Shown: one piece after another, positions 9,037 to 17,108 of the stretch
How the letters are laid out: each line of letters starts with the position of its first letter
How positions within the stretch are numbered: the first letter of the stretch is position 1
Origin: a bacterium
Lineage (GTDB): Bacteria; Actinomycetota; UBA4738; HRBIN12
Reading direction: 5' to 3'
Length of the DNA: 42,306 nucleotides
Assembly: GCA_023251895.1 (NCBI GenBank)
Contig: JAHEXX010000003.1
Span: 1 to 42,306 of the forward strand
Notes under the pieces: model-generated
The model's input: the letters and a program-made list of their open reading frames with translations, nothing else
The model's database searches: none
What the model was told of the DNA's origin: nothing
Program-made: the position numbers and the translations under genes

Positions 9037-9714
9037 ATGAGCGACGCACCCGACGGGTACAACTGGTGGTGGCGGATCGGCCCTCCGATCGTGGGCTCCG
9101 CGTGCCGGTTGCTGTTCCGGCTCCGGTACCGCGGCGTGGAGCACATCCCCCCGTGGGGCTCGGCCATCCTCGCCGCCAACCACGTCAGCATGCTCGACGG
9201 CATCGTCCTCGCGCTCGCCCCCGCGAGGTTCCGACGCCGCCCCTGCCGGTTCCTGGTGGCTTCGGAGTTCTTCGAGAGACCGTTGCTCCGCTTCTTCCTG
9301 AAGCGGTTCCGGCAGATCCGGGTCCGCCGCGGGGAGCAGGACACCGAGGCCTTGGACGAGGCGATCCACACCATCCGGGCCGGTGTCCTGGCCGGCATCT
9401 TCCCGGAAGGCCGCATCAACGAGGGCACCGAGCTCCAGCGAGGCAGATCGGGCACGGCGCGCATCGCCCTCGCCACCGGGGCCGCCGTCATCCCGGCCGG
9501 CATCTGGGGGACCCAGGACCGGTACCCCAAGTCGGGCCTTCGACGGCAGCGCCCGTGGCGGACCCGGATCACCGTCTCGTTCGGCGAGCCCATCCTTCCG
9601 GCCGGCGACGCCGATTCGCCCGAGGACATCCAGCACTTCACTGATCGCGTCATGGCCGCCATCGCCGATCAGACCGCACGGGCTCGCGCCGACGCCGAGG
9701 GGCCCCGGCGGTAG
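9037..9714 (+). CDS. plsC: 1-acyl-sn-glycerol-3-phosphate acyltransferase
   Basis: Acyltransferase of 225 aa that adds the second acyl chain to lysophosphatidate at the inner membrane face. The catalytic NHxxxxD box is NHVSMLDG (around residue 48) and the glycerol-phosphate binding box is FPEGRINEG (around 125). A hydrophobic helix near the start anchors it. TAGCAT at 9021-9026 lies 10 nt before the ATG at 9037 and there is no ribosome site, so the mRNA may begin almost at the start codon. It is 36 bp after the dehydrogenase and ends 3 bp from the convergent rtcB stop. An exact acceptor other than lysophosphatidate cannot be excluded. Confidence 0.9.
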   Translation: MSDAPDGYNWWWRIGPPIVGSACRLLFRLRYRGVEHIPPWGSAILAANHVSMLDGIVLALAPARFRRRPCRFLVASEFFERPLLRFFLKRFRQIRVRRGEQDTEALDEAIHTIRAGVLAGIFPEGRINEGTELQRGRSGTARIALATGAAVIPAGIWGTQDRYPKSGLRRQRPWRTRITVSFGEPILPAGDADSPEDIQHFTDRVMAAIADQTARARADAEGPRR

Positions 9715-9717
9715 CCG

Positions 9718-11154
9718 TCAACCCTTGACGACGCCGACCGGGCGCAGGCGAGCCACGATCCGGCACAGCCCGGCCCCCTCGCACACCCGCACAACCTCGG
9801 AGACGTCCTTGTAGGCGTAGGGCGCCTCCTCGGAGAGCAGCCCCCAGTGCGCCGGGGCCAGCGTGATGCCCTCCGCCTCCAGCTTCCGGGCCACCTCCGG
9901 CCCGCTCATGACCTTCTTCGCCTTCGTCCGGGACATGGCCCTGCCGGCGCCGTGGCACGTGGACGAGAAGGAGCGCTCGGCCGACTCGTTCGTGCCGACC
10001 AGCACGTAGGAGGCGGTCCCCATACTGCCGGGGATAATCACCGGCTGCCCGATGTCCCGATAAGCGCTCGGCACCTCAGGATGCCCGGGGCCGAACGCGC
10101 GCGTGGCCCCCTTCCGGTGCACGCAGACGGTGCGACGCTTCCCCTCAACGACGTGGTCTTCGACCTTCGCGAGGTTGTGGGCCACGTCGTACACGAGGGA
10201 CAGACCCAGGTCCCGAGCGCTCCGCCCGAACACCTCCTGGAACGCCTCCCGGGCGCCGTCGCCAAGTACATGGCGATTGGCCCGGGCGAAGTTCGCCGCC
10301 GCGTACATCGCCCCGAGGTACTCGTCGGCCGCGGGATGCGACAGCGGGACGCACGCGAGCTGGCGGTCGGGGACCTCGATGCCGATGCTCGGCATGAGCC
10401 GGTCCATCACCTTCACGTGGTCGGTGCACACCTGGTGTCCCAGGCCCCGCGAGCCCGAATGGACCATCACGCAGACCTGTCCCACGAACATCCCCATCAC
10501 GCCTGCCGCTCGCACGTCGGCGATCTCCTCCACCACTTGGACCTCCACGAAGTGATTGCCGGCGCCCAGCGAGCCGAGCTGCGACGAACCGCGCTGGAAG
10601 GCCTTCTCCGAGACGAACTCCGGCCGGGCCCCCGCCAGCGTGCCACGGTCCTCGCAGTGCTCGGCGTCCTCCTCGAACCCCACGCCACGCGACAACGGGA
10701 ACCGCACCCCTTCGACGAGCACACGCTCGGTCTCCGTCCCGGATAGCCGCATGCGTCCCTTCGTCCCCACCCCGCGGGGGACGTGGACACCGAGCACGTG
10801 CACCAGCTTCTCGATGACCGGCTCGACGTCCTTCTGCCATTCCAGGTCCGAGCGGAGTAGCCGCACCCCGCACGCGATGTCGAACCCCACCCCGCCCGGA
10901 GAGATCACGCCGTGGTCGGCGTCGGTGGCAGCCACGCCGCCGATGGGAAAGCCGTAGCCCCAGTGGATGTCGGGCATCGCGTATGAGGCCCCGACGATGC
11001 CGGGTAGCGTGGCCACATTGGCGACCTGCTCGATGGCTCGATCCTGAACGGCCCTGTCCATCAGCTCCTGCGATGCGAACACGATGCCGGGGACCCGCAT
11101 CCCGGCTTCCACGGGGATCCGCCACACGTATTCCTCGAGCCGTTCGAGTTCCAT
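9718..11154 (-). CDS. rtcB: RNA-splicing ligase RtcB
   Basis: RtcB joins RNA 2',3'-cyclic phosphate or 3'-phosphate ends to 5'-OH ends using GTP and Mn2+. The 478-aa protein shows the family motifs in order: DIHWGYGFPIGGVAATD, GGVGFDIACGVRLL (metal Cys), GAGNHFVEVQ, MVHSGSRGLGHQ, DVAHNLAK, CVHRKGATRAFGPGHP, IIPGSMGTASYVL and STCHGAGRAMSR, which holds the guanylated His. Length and motifs match an intact enzyme. It lies 10 bp downstream of archease, its activating partner, so the two form a functional operon. Likely jobs are RNA repair after stress or tRNA repair; no tRNA or rtcA gene is nearby. Confidence 0.97.
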   Translation of the reverse strand: MELERLEEYVWRIPVEAGMRVPGIVFASQELMDRAVQDRAIEQVANVATLPGIVGASYAMPDIHWGYGFPIGGVAATDADHGVISPGGVGFDIACGVRLLRSDLEWQKDVEPVIEKLVHVLGVHVPRGVGTKGRMRLSGTETERVLVEGVRFPLSRGVGFEEDAEHCEDRGTLAGARPEFVSEKAFQRGSSQLGSLGAGNHFVEVQVVEEIADVRAAGVMGMFVGQVCVMVHSGSRGLGHQVCTDHVKVMDRLMPSIGIEVPDRQLACVPLSHPAADEYLGAMYAAANFARANRHVLGDGAREAFQEVFGRSARDLGLSLVYDVAHNLAKVEDHVVEGKRRTVCVHRKGATRAFGPGHPEVPSAYRDIGQPVIIPGSMGTASYVLVGTNESAERSFSSTCHGAGRAMSRTKAKKVMSGPEVARKLEAEGITLAPAHWGLLSEEAPYAYKDVSEVVRVCEGAGLCRIVARLRPVGVVKG

Positions 11155-11164
11155 GCCTCCCCCT

Positions 11165-11575
11165 TCACACGTCGAGGTACACGTCGGCCTCGACCCGGCC
11201 GGATCCCTCGCGAACCTCCAGCTGGTGGTACGTGGCGGCCTTCACGGTGGTGCCCCCGGCCCGTCCGTCGAGCGGGGCCATCTCCACTTCGGCCTCCAAC
11301 TCCGAGTCGGAAACGCGGAGCACCCGAACCCGCCCGAACCCGGCCTCCTCGATCTCGTGCAGCACGATCAGTTCGTTCAGGAAGTCCACCAGAACGGCCG
11401 CGGCGTCGGTACCTTCGACCTTCACTGTGCGCGCCACGATCGGCATCCGAGCCCGGGCGCCCATGACATCGATCAGTCCTCGAGCGGCCTGCTCGAACGC
11501 CTGCTCGCGGGTCGCGCCCCAGGCCCGGATACCCAGGTCCGCCGTGTGCTCCAGGATGTTGTAGCCGGCTGACAT
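11165..11575 (-). CDS. Archease, RtcB activator
   Basis: Archease promotes RtcB guanylation and turnover. The 136-aa protein begins YNILEHTADLGIRAWG, which carries the conserved EHTAD metal motif, has LVDFLNELIVL in the middle, KAATYHQLEV in the last third, and ends in DVYLDV, the acidic C-terminus typical of the family. ATG at 11575 is chosen because the conserved N-terminus begins 3 residues later; upstream sequence in frame is low-quality. It directly precedes rtcB, an arrangement also known from other prokaryotes. Confidence 0.95.
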   Translation of the reverse strand: MSAGYNILEHTADLGIRAWGATREQAFEQAARGLIDVMGARARMPIVARTVKVEGTDAAAVLVDFLNELIVLHEIEEAGFGRVRVLRVSDSELEAEVEMAPLDGRAGGTTVKAATYHQLEVREGSGRVEADVYLDV

Positions 11576-11751
11576 GCGGAACTCACCCCCGCGGACACCT
11601 CCAGTCTCACACAAGTGCGCGTGGTCCCACTGGTCCCGGGACCTGCGACCTATGCAGCCACAGCCCGCAGCCGACTCGATGTGGTTCCGAGGAGCTAGGG
11701 CGACAAGCCCGCGGTCCTCCGGAACCCGCGCGTTCCGGCAGCGCTCGGCCG

Positions 11752-11991
11752 TCAGGCCGCTTGGCGCAGCAGGTATCGGTTGCCGGACAGTCGTTGAACG
11801 ACGCCCCTGCCCACCAACTCGCGGAGGATCGCCCTCACGACGTCGACGCGGATGCCGTACCAGGTGGATAGCCCGGCCGGGGTCCACACGAGCTTCGGAT
11901 TGCGCACGAACGCATCGAGAACTACCCCGCGCTCGAACCCACGGCCCCGGCCCGTGGTCGATCCGCCCATCAGGTCCGGACGACGCTTCAT
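11752..11991 (-). CDS. Small winged-helix-like DNA-binding protein
   Basis: Short basic protein (79 aa) from the ATG at 11991. After a Gly/Arg-rich N-terminus, residues 20-79 resemble a winged helix: helix VLDAFVRNPK, TPAGLSTWYGI as a turn before a recognition-like helix VDVVRAILRELVGRG, and a wing VVQRLSGNRYLL. A GGGGG stretch lies a few nt upstream of the start. It is 25 bp downstream of the alpha/beta hydrolase stop, so it is probably in the same transcript. The family is not one I can name. It could act as a local repressor, but only the fold is supported. Confidence 0.55.
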   Translation of the reverse strand: MKRRPDLMGGSTTGRGRGFERGVVLDAFVRNPKLVWTPAGLSTWYGIRVDVVRAILRELVGRGVVQRLSGNRYLLRQAA

Positions 11992-12016
11992 CGGAACCCC
12001 CGTCGGCACCCTCACC

Positions 12017-12688
12017 CTACTGCGCCTCGGCCCGGGACGACGAATCCCCTGGTGACGCCGCACGGAGGTGTCGGCCGAACCAATCAGCCGCGAGTTCCGT
12101 GGCACGCTCCAGAGCCCCAGGCTCTTCGAACAAGTGGGTGGCCCCGGGCACGATCTCCAGACGGTTCTCGCATCGGAGCAAGCGCTGGGCGTCCCGGTTC
12201 AGCTCGATCACCACCGGGTCGTCCTCTCCCACGATGAGCAGCGTGGGGGACACGACCTCGGCCAGACGCGGTTCCGCCAGGTCCGGGCGGCCGCCGCGGG
12301 ACACCGCGGCCGCGATCGCAGACCCGAGGTCGGCCGCGGCCCACAACGCCGCCCCGGCCCCCGTGCTGGCCCCGAAGTACGCCAGGGGCAAGCTCGTGAA
12401 CTCGGGAACGGCCCACACCCAATCCGTGGCGCCGAGCAGCCGAGTTGCCAGCAGCGGGATGTCGAACACTTTGGCACGGTCCGCGGCCTCCCCCGCCGTC
12501 AGCAGGTCGAACAATAGGGTGCCGATCCCAACGCCGTTCAGGTGTCGGGCCACCGCCGCGTTCCGGGGGCTGTGACGGCTGCTGCCGCTGCCATGGGCGA
12601 ATAGCACGCAGCCGACGGCGCCATCCGGAACGGCCAGCTCGCCGGGCAGCGACACCGGGCCGATGTCGAGCGTGACCTCGCGAGGCAT
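12017..12688 (-). CDS. Alpha/beta hydrolase of the dienelactone hydrolase group
   Basis: Cytoplasmic hydrolase of 223 aa. An oxyanion motif FAHGSGSSRHSPRN is near residue 30, the nucleophile elbow is GASTGAGAAL (Ser near 108), the acid lies in VGEDDPVV and the His in PGATHLFEEPG. This sequence class often follows phosphoribosyltransferase or universal-stress genes in actinobacteria, but the substrate is unknown. ATG at 12688 has a very strong GGAGG-rich site. It is 18 bp after the zinc ribbon gene and 25 bp before the winged-helix gene. Confidence 0.85.
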   Translation of the reverse strand: MPREVTLDIGPVSLPGELAVPDGAVGCVLFAHGSGSSRHSPRNAAVARHLNGVGIGTLLFDLLTAGEAADRAKVFDIPLLATRLLGATDWVWAVPEFTSLPLAYFGASTGAGAALWAAADLGSAIAAAVSRGGRPDLAEPRLAEVVSPTLLIVGEDDPVVIELNRDAQRLLRCENRLEIVPGATHLFEEPGALERATELAADWFGRHLRAASPGDSSSRAEAQ

Positions 12689-12706
12689 GCCCTCCCCCCC
12701 TCCGGC

Positions 12707-12922
12707 TTAGTAGGAGAATACGGGCGACCGATGCGGATGGTCGTGCGGCGAGATCGCCGGCTCCCGGTGGTCCCACACCAGATGGAGGTGCCTCCCCCGG
12801 CGCAAGACGTGCGCACCACACACCTCGCACAACATGACGGCGAGATCCTCGCGGCCGGTCGGCAACAGCAGATCCACGCCACACGCGGGGCACGTGAACC
12901 GCACGTGGCGCTCCCTGGTCAT
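12707..12922 (-). CDS. Small zinc ribbon protein
   Basis: Protein of 71 aa with two CxxC knuckles: CPAC near residue 11 and CEVC near residue 33, plus a His-rich tail (HLHLVWDHREP and HDHPH). It most likely binds one zinc ion. ATG at 12922 is chosen because GGGAGGTGG stands just upstream; an in-frame ATG 10 codons earlier has no ribosome site. No domain beyond the ribbon is seen. It is probably the first gene of the transcript that includes the alpha/beta hydrolase. Confidence 0.6.
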   Translation of the reverse strand: MTRERHVRFTCPACGVDLLLPTGREDLAVMLCEVCGAHVLRRGRHLHLVWDHREPAISPHDHPHRSPVFSY

Positions 12923-13050
12923 AGCCACCACCTCCCGCGGAACCACAACCACTGTGCCACGGTCGGGGCCGCGAATCCCGGGCCCAGGGTCCCGTTACGG
13001 ACGTGACCCCAGGCGATGCCCGCCGGGGAAACGGTCCCTTCTCGGACCTC

Positions 13051-13983
13051 CTACAGCGCGGCGACGGCCGAGATCAGGTTGGAGTCGCGCAGCTTCCGAA
13101 GGGCCTCGCGCTCGATGAGGCGAACCCGCTCGCCCGAGAGCCCCAGCACCTTGCCGGTTTCGCGCAGAGAGAGGGGCTGCCCGTTCTCGAGACCGTAGCG
13201 AAGGGCCACAACCTGCCGCTCCCGCGTATCCAGCACCCGGTCCACGGCGTCGCCGATCTCCTCGCGGAGCAGTGCATCCTCGACCTCATTGAAGGCAGCA
13301 TCGGAATCGACCTCCTCGATGAGGTCGCCGAGCTCGGTGTCTTCGCCAACCGGCGACTGGAGCGACAGCGGCTCGCGCCGGCCCATCTCGGTGAGGTCGT
13401 CGATCTCTTCGATCGTGGTATCGAGCGCCTTGGCCAGCTCCTCCCGCGAGGGCTCGCGACCCATGGACTGCGCGAACTGGAACCGCGTGCGGTTCAGCTT
13501 GCGCAACCGGTCGTGGATGTGCACCGGCAGGCGGATGGACCGGGATCGGTCGGCGATGGCCCGGGTGATGCCCTGGCGGATCCACCACGTGGCGTAGGTA
13601 GAGAACTTGAAGCCCCGTCGCCAGTCGAACAGCTCAACGGCCCGCATCAGCCCGATGTTGCCCTCCTGGATGAGGTCCAGCAGGGGAAGCCCCTGGCCCT
13701 GGTACTTGCGGGCTACCGAGACCACCAGGCGCAGGTTCGCCATGATGAACCGCCGGCGGGCCGCCTCCGCCTTCCGGACCTCGGCCTTGGCCCGCATGAT
13801 GGAGCGCTCGGAGCGGAGCCGCCCGGCCCGCAGGCGCTCCTCGGCCTCCTTGCCGTGCTCGATGGTCATGGCAAGCTCGACCTCCTCCTCCTTGGTCAGG
13901 AGGGGCTCTCGGGCGGCAGCCTCCAGGTACAGCCGGAGATCGTCGGCGTCGTCGGTGCCCAACGGGCGTGCAGGTTCTGCCAT
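13051..13983 (-). CDS. RNA polymerase sigma factor, sigma-70 family (RpoD/SigA-like)
   Basis: Sigma factor of 310 aa with region 1.2 ([25 protein letters not shown]), region 2 ([22 protein letters not shown], with [18 protein letters not shown] as the -10 reader), region 3 and region 4 ([17 protein letters not shown] and the SGERVRLIE helix that reads -35). Region 1.1 is missing. An insertion of about 20 charged residues sits between regions 1.2 and 2.1. ATG at 13983 precedes MAEPARPLG; its GGGGGAG site is about 13 nt away, rather far. An in-frame ATG at 14103 would add 40 basic residues and lies 9 nt after a good -10 box, so it is a serious alternative, although rare Arg and Ile codons in that stretch argue against it. 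Confidence 0.93.
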   Translation of the reverse strand: MAEPARPLGTDDADDLRLYLEAAAREPLLTKEEEVELAMTIEHGKEAEERLRAGRLRSERSIMRAKAEVRKAEAARRRFIMANLRLVVSVARKYQGQGLPLLDLIQEGNIGLMRAVELFDWRRGFKFSTYATWWIRQGITRAIADRSRSIRLPVHIHDRLRKLNRTRFQFAQSMGREPSREELAKALDTTIEEIDDLTEMGRREPLSLQSPVGEDTELGDLIEEVDSDAAFNEVEDALLREEIGDAVDRVLDTRERQVVALRYGLENGQPLSLRETGKVLGLSGERVRLIEREALRKLRDSNLISAVAAL

Positions 13984-14396
13984 GCTACGTATCACTCTCC
14001 CCCTCGAAGCCCTGGAGCGGGCGCGTTGCCGTTCCCATGGAGGTCTTCGGGATCTTGCGGTGAACGCGTTGGGGCGCGCAGAAAAGCCAGCCTCCTCGGC
14101 CATTCAATTGCGATGGTAACTGGGAGCCTCCTCCTTGTAAAGGCGGCGCCACGTTGAGGTCTTGTGTCTTCATCCGTTCCTCACGGATAGGCGGGCCCAT
14201 CCCTGCGGGGTCGTGACACCTCCCTACGCACGGCTTCTGTTGTCTTCCCGGAGGAACAACGCTGAGCGACGACTTCGGATTCCTGCCGCCTGAGCGCCCG
14301 CCCTAGCCCAGCAGCTCGCCATGCACTGCGGCACCGTGCCCCGGGGGACGAGACCGTCGTCGGGGACGAGGCGTTCCTGGAGGCCCTCGCCGCCGC
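13984..14396. other. 413-bp region without a supported gene
   Basis: Between the sigma factor start and the MpaB-type gene stop. It holds the sigma promoter (14113-14141), an ATCCGT/ACGGAT inverted repeat with a 5-nt loop (14172-14188), and an imperfect GTTG/CAAC plus TTCC/GGAA stem (14239-14260) downstream of the MpaB gene without a T-tract. A minus-strand 62-codon frame (13985-14173) has two TTA codons and poor codon bias. No tRNA or recognised riboswitch was found. Confidence 0.6.
14113..14141 (-). promoter_or_regulatory. Sigma-70-type promoter of the sigma factor gene
   Basis: On the minus strand TTTACA (14141 down to 14136) and TACCAT (14118 down to 14113) are separated by exactly 17 nt, the best -35/-10 pair in this part of the window. 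Transcription would begin near 14106, either a few bases before the ATG at 14103 (leaderless, 350-aa sigma) or as a leader of about 120 nt for the ATG at 13983. Confidence 0.5.
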
Positions 14397-15275
14397 CTAC
14401 CGGGCCCGGTTCGCGGCCGGCGCCCCGGGGCGGACCCGCCGGTCGGCCGCCGTCGCGTGCGGCCACTGGCGCACCCCGGCCGGCAGGAGCGGGACCATCG
14501 CCCGGCAGATCGCGGCGGCCGCATCCAACGCCCGTTCCTTCCTCGGCGACCACGCCAGCCCGAAGCCGTCGCGCAACCGGGGCGGCAGCAGGCCGACGGT
14601 GACGGACCGCATCGCGGCCACGAGCGGGCGGAGGACCCGCGGGGCAGGGGGCCCGAGGATGCCGGGCGCCAGGGCCCGGGCCTCATCGGTCACCTCGATC
14701 GAGGCCAGCGAGTCGTCGAGGTACCTCGCGAAGTCCCTGTACGAAGCGGGGATCACGTCGTCGGGCACGAGGAAGGCACGCGCGAGGCCCTTCATCTCCT
14801 CGTAGTAGCGCTCGAGGGCGTATGGCGGGATCGGTCGGACGAAACGTTCGAACGTGACCGACGCGGAGTCGACGAGCGTGGCGAACACCCATAGCAACAG
14901 CTCCGGGTCGAGCGCGCGGTAGGCACGGCCGCCGCGCGCGCCCGTCACTCGCCCATGTACCTGGTTCACGCGCGCGGCGGCTTCCCCGGCCTGGTCCGTG
15001 TCCCCGAATCCAACCGTGAGCACTGCGTCGAGGGTCCGCCACAGCCGCTCGAAGGGGTCCCGCGCGAAGTCGCTGTGATCCGCGACCCCGGCGGCCACCA
15101 TCGGATGGGCGATCTGCATGAGCAGGGCCCGGCCGCCTCCCAGGACCGTCACGGTCTCGCCGTTCAGCTTCCACACCATCGACCCCGGGCCGAACGGCCC
15201 CGGGTCGCCGGGGCGGCCTGGCTCCGGCCTGGGGAACCCGCGGAAGACGCCGGCGATGCCGGGCGCGTAACTCAC
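14397..15275 (-). CDS. MpaB-type oxygenase (DUF2236, latex-clearing-protein-like)
   Basis: Protein of 292 aa of the DUF2236 family, heme b-binding oxygenases related to the rubber-cleaving Lcp proteins. The conserved start FGPGSMVWKLNGE, the LLMQIAHPMVAAGVADHSDF segment with His residues expected to contact heme, FERLWRT, LLLWVFATLVDSAS and the Tyr-rich ALERYYEEMKGLARAF are visible. A hydrophobic stretch near residue 240 ends RSVTVGLLPP. GTG at 15275 is chosen because about 40 residues before GPGS are normal; an internal ATG at 15179 would remove them. It starts 10 bp after the broken DUF5655 gene. Physiological substrate unknown. Confidence 0.85.
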   Translation of the reverse strand: MSYAPGIAGVFRGFPRPEPGRPGDPGPFGPGSMVWKLNGETVTVLGGGRALLMQIAHPMVAAGVADHSDFARDPFERLWRTLDAVLTVGFGDTDQAGEAAARVNQVHGRVTGARGGRAYRALDPELLLWVFATLVDSASVTFERFVRPIPPYALERYYEEMKGLARAFLVPDDVIPASYRDFARYLDDSLASIEVTDEARALAPGILGPPAPRVLRPLVAAMRSVTVGLLPPRLRDGFGLAWSPRKERALDAAAAICRAMVPLLPAGVRQWPHATAADRRVRPGAPAANRAR

Positions 15276-15285
15276 AGGGGCGATG

Positions 15286-15761
15286 TTAGCGGGCGGACCG
15301 GCGCGTTCCGATCGCGTTCTTCGACCCCTGCAGGTGGCGCTGTACGCCCACGTCGTAAGCCTCTCGGAGCCAACCTCGCACCTCGTCATCGAGGTCGTCT
15401 TTCGACCGGATGTGCACGTGGTAGACGTAGTTGTTCGGCGGGATCTCCTCGATCCTGGCGAAACGAGGGCTGTCGATGCGCCGCTTCAGCCAGAACCCGA
15501 TCCGCAGGCCTCGCTTCTGGAGCGTGGCTCCGGCGAATCGCACACGGACCATGAAGCCGATCCCCGTCTTCACCGCCACCGCCTTCACGCCGGGCCCGGA
15601 CGCGCGGACCATCCGCGCGTCCGGTACAGGTCGACGACCTCCTTGGGCTTGCCGCGGAGCTGATCCTGCACGGTCATGCGGACGCATGAGTGCCACATGT
15701 TCCTGGTGACGAAGCGCTGGCCGCAACGCGGGCACCTCCAGAGCGGTCGGAGGTCCCCCAC
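15286..15761 (-). pseudogene. DUF5655-type protein gene broken by a frameshift
   Basis: Two adjoining frames rebuild one DUF5655-like protein. The first (15761-15585, 58 aa) starts at GTG with LWRCPRCGQRF and a second Cys in WHSC, a small zinc ribbon, and runs to EVVDLYR at 15621. The second frame resumes at MVRASGP from 15612 and continues KTGIGFMVRVRFAG, KRRIDSPRFARIEE and DDEVRGWLREAYDVGVQRHL, the rest of the domain. The 8 nt between (15613-15620) are not divisible by three, so 1 or 4 nt seem to have been lost. This could be genuine decay or a base-calling or assembly error. It starts 5 bp after the MoaD-BNR stop. Function of the family is not established. Confidence 0.8.
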
Positions 15762-15766
15762 CGCGC

Positions 15767-17098
15767 TTACCTCGTCGCCCGCACCGATGTGACCGGCGCG
15801 AGGCGAGGTGCGACGGTGCTCCATGTCTCGCCGCCGTCCGCCGAACCGAAAACCTCGCCGGACGTCGCGCCGAAGTACATCCCGAGCGGCTCCAGTCCGT
15901 CGTGCCCGAAGGCTTGGCGGAGGATCGTGAGGTAGGCGTCCCGCGACGGCAACCCCTCGGCCCGAGGTGCCCACGTCTCGCCCGCGTCGCGGGTCTCGTA
16001 TACGCGGAGCTTCCCCTCCGGCGTCACCCGGTCCCGGTCGGCCACCAGGGGGATGACGAAGGCCCGGTCCGGGTCGTGCGGGTCCACGACCATCGGGAAC
16101 CCGAAGTCCGACGGGAGCCCGTCCGCGATGTCGATCCAGCTCTCCCCGGCGTTGTCGCTGCGGTACACGCCCCCGTGGAACTGCATGAACAGCCGCTCCG
16201 GGCGGCGCGGGGCCCGGTGCATGTTGTGCACGCACAGGTCGAGCGTGCTGGCACGGGCCTCTTCCGGGAGGTACCGGGGGACCAGGCCGCCGTTGCCGTT
16301 ACGCCAGGTCTCCCCGCCGTCGTCGGTGATCCACACGCCGACCGCCGAGATGCCGACCGCCATCCGCTCCGGCGCCTGCGGCCACGGGCAGATCGAGTGC
16401 AGCGCCAGCCCTCCCAGCCCCGGCTGCCAGTCCTTGCGACCGGGCTGGTCCCACAGGCCCCGGTTCAGTTGCCAGCTGTGGCCGCCGTCCTCGCTGCGGA
16501 ACAGCGCCGCGGGATCGACGCCCGCCCACACGACCCCGGGCTCCTCTCCGGGCTGCACGACCCAGGTCCGGACGACGCTGGCATCCTCGCCCTCGGGGAA
16601 CTTGGGGCCGTCGGCTTGTTCCCACTCCTCCGCCAGCGGGTCTTCCGTGTGGTAGAGCCGCGGACCGAACTGCCCGTGGGTGACCGAGGCGAAGTAGCGG
16701 CCCGACCGCGGGTCGCGCGTCGCGAACTCCACCATGGTCCCGGAGAACCGCCGGGCCGCGATCTCCATGGCGCCGCCCCGAGGGCCCCGCAGGACGAACA
16801 GCCCCTTCTTCGTTCCCACCAGGACCTCGGCGTCGTCCGCGCCCCCGGAGATGGCGGGGAGGATCTGAACGCGGTCGGCTTCCGACACCGGGGCCTCCGG
16901 ACCGGCGCGTTCCCCGTTCACGAAGACGGCGACGTGCACGCGGATCGAACCTTGTTCGTCGAGCACCCACCCGGCCAACCGGGGATGGGCGCGTTCGAGC
17001 CCGCGGACGACCTCCGCGACGCTCTCCCCGCCGATCCGGACCTCCCGCTCGCCGCCGGCCAGGTCCCGGAGCGGTGACCGCAGGCTGACCACCGCCAT
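15767..17098 (-). CDS. MoaD/ThiS-like ubiquitin-fold domain fused to a BNR-repeat beta-propeller
   Basis: Fusion of 443 aa. Residues 1-86 form a beta-grasp domain of the MoaD/ThiS kind, with VVSLRSPLRDLAGGE at the start, VHVAVFVNGE in the middle and the PAISGG end where stand-alone carriers stop in Gly-Gly. Without a stop the chain runs into VLVGTKKGLFVLRG, the start of an exo-sialidase/WD40-like propeller with repeated Asp-box elements (SEDGGHSW, TDDGGETW, SDNAGESW, RDAGETW, SADGGETW). ATG at 17098 starts the beta-grasp domain. In stand-alone carriers the Gly-Gly tail is adenylated or conjugated; here it is buried at residues 85-86 unless the chain is cut. No signal peptide. Lies 10 bp after a Rid gene. 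Confidence 0.85.
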   Translation of the reverse strand: MAVVSLRSPLRDLAGGEREVRIGGESVAEVVRGLERAHPRLAGWVLDEQGSIRVHVAVFVNGERAGPEAPVSEADRVQILPAISGGADDAEVLVGTKKGLFVLRGPRGGAMEIAARRFSGTMVEFATRDPRSGRYFASVTHGQFGPRLYHTEDPLAEEWEQADGPKFPEGEDASVVRTWVVQPGEEPGVVWAGVDPAALFRSEDGGHSWQLNRGLWDQPGRKDWQPGLGGLALHSICPWPQAPERMAVGISAVGVWITDDGGETWRNGNGGLVPRYLPEEARASTLDLCVHNMHRAPRRPERLFMQFHGGVYRSDNAGESWIDIADGLPSDFGFPMVVDPHDPDRAFVIPLVADRDRVTPEGKLRVYETRDAGETWAPRAEGLPSRDAYLTILRQAFGHDGLEPLGMYFGATSGEVFGSADGGETWSTVAPRLAPVTSVRATR

Positions 17099-17108
17099 GT
17101 GCCGGAGT

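Noticed and set aside
13985-14173. A 62-codon minus-strand frame with GAGGA in a hairpin loop, ending 1 nt before the sigma ATG
   Set aside because: It carries two TTA codons and poor codon bias, and the likely sigma promoter lies inside it, so most transcripts would miss its start.
14239-14260. GTTG/TTCC stem as a terminator for the MpaB gene
   Set aside because: It lies over 130 nt after the stop, the stem has a 2-nt bulge and there is no T-tract.
15767-17098. Calling the MoaD-BNR protein a sialidase
   Set aside because: Asp-box repeats are present, but no signal peptide and no sialidase catalytic set (Arg triad, FRIP) can be seen.
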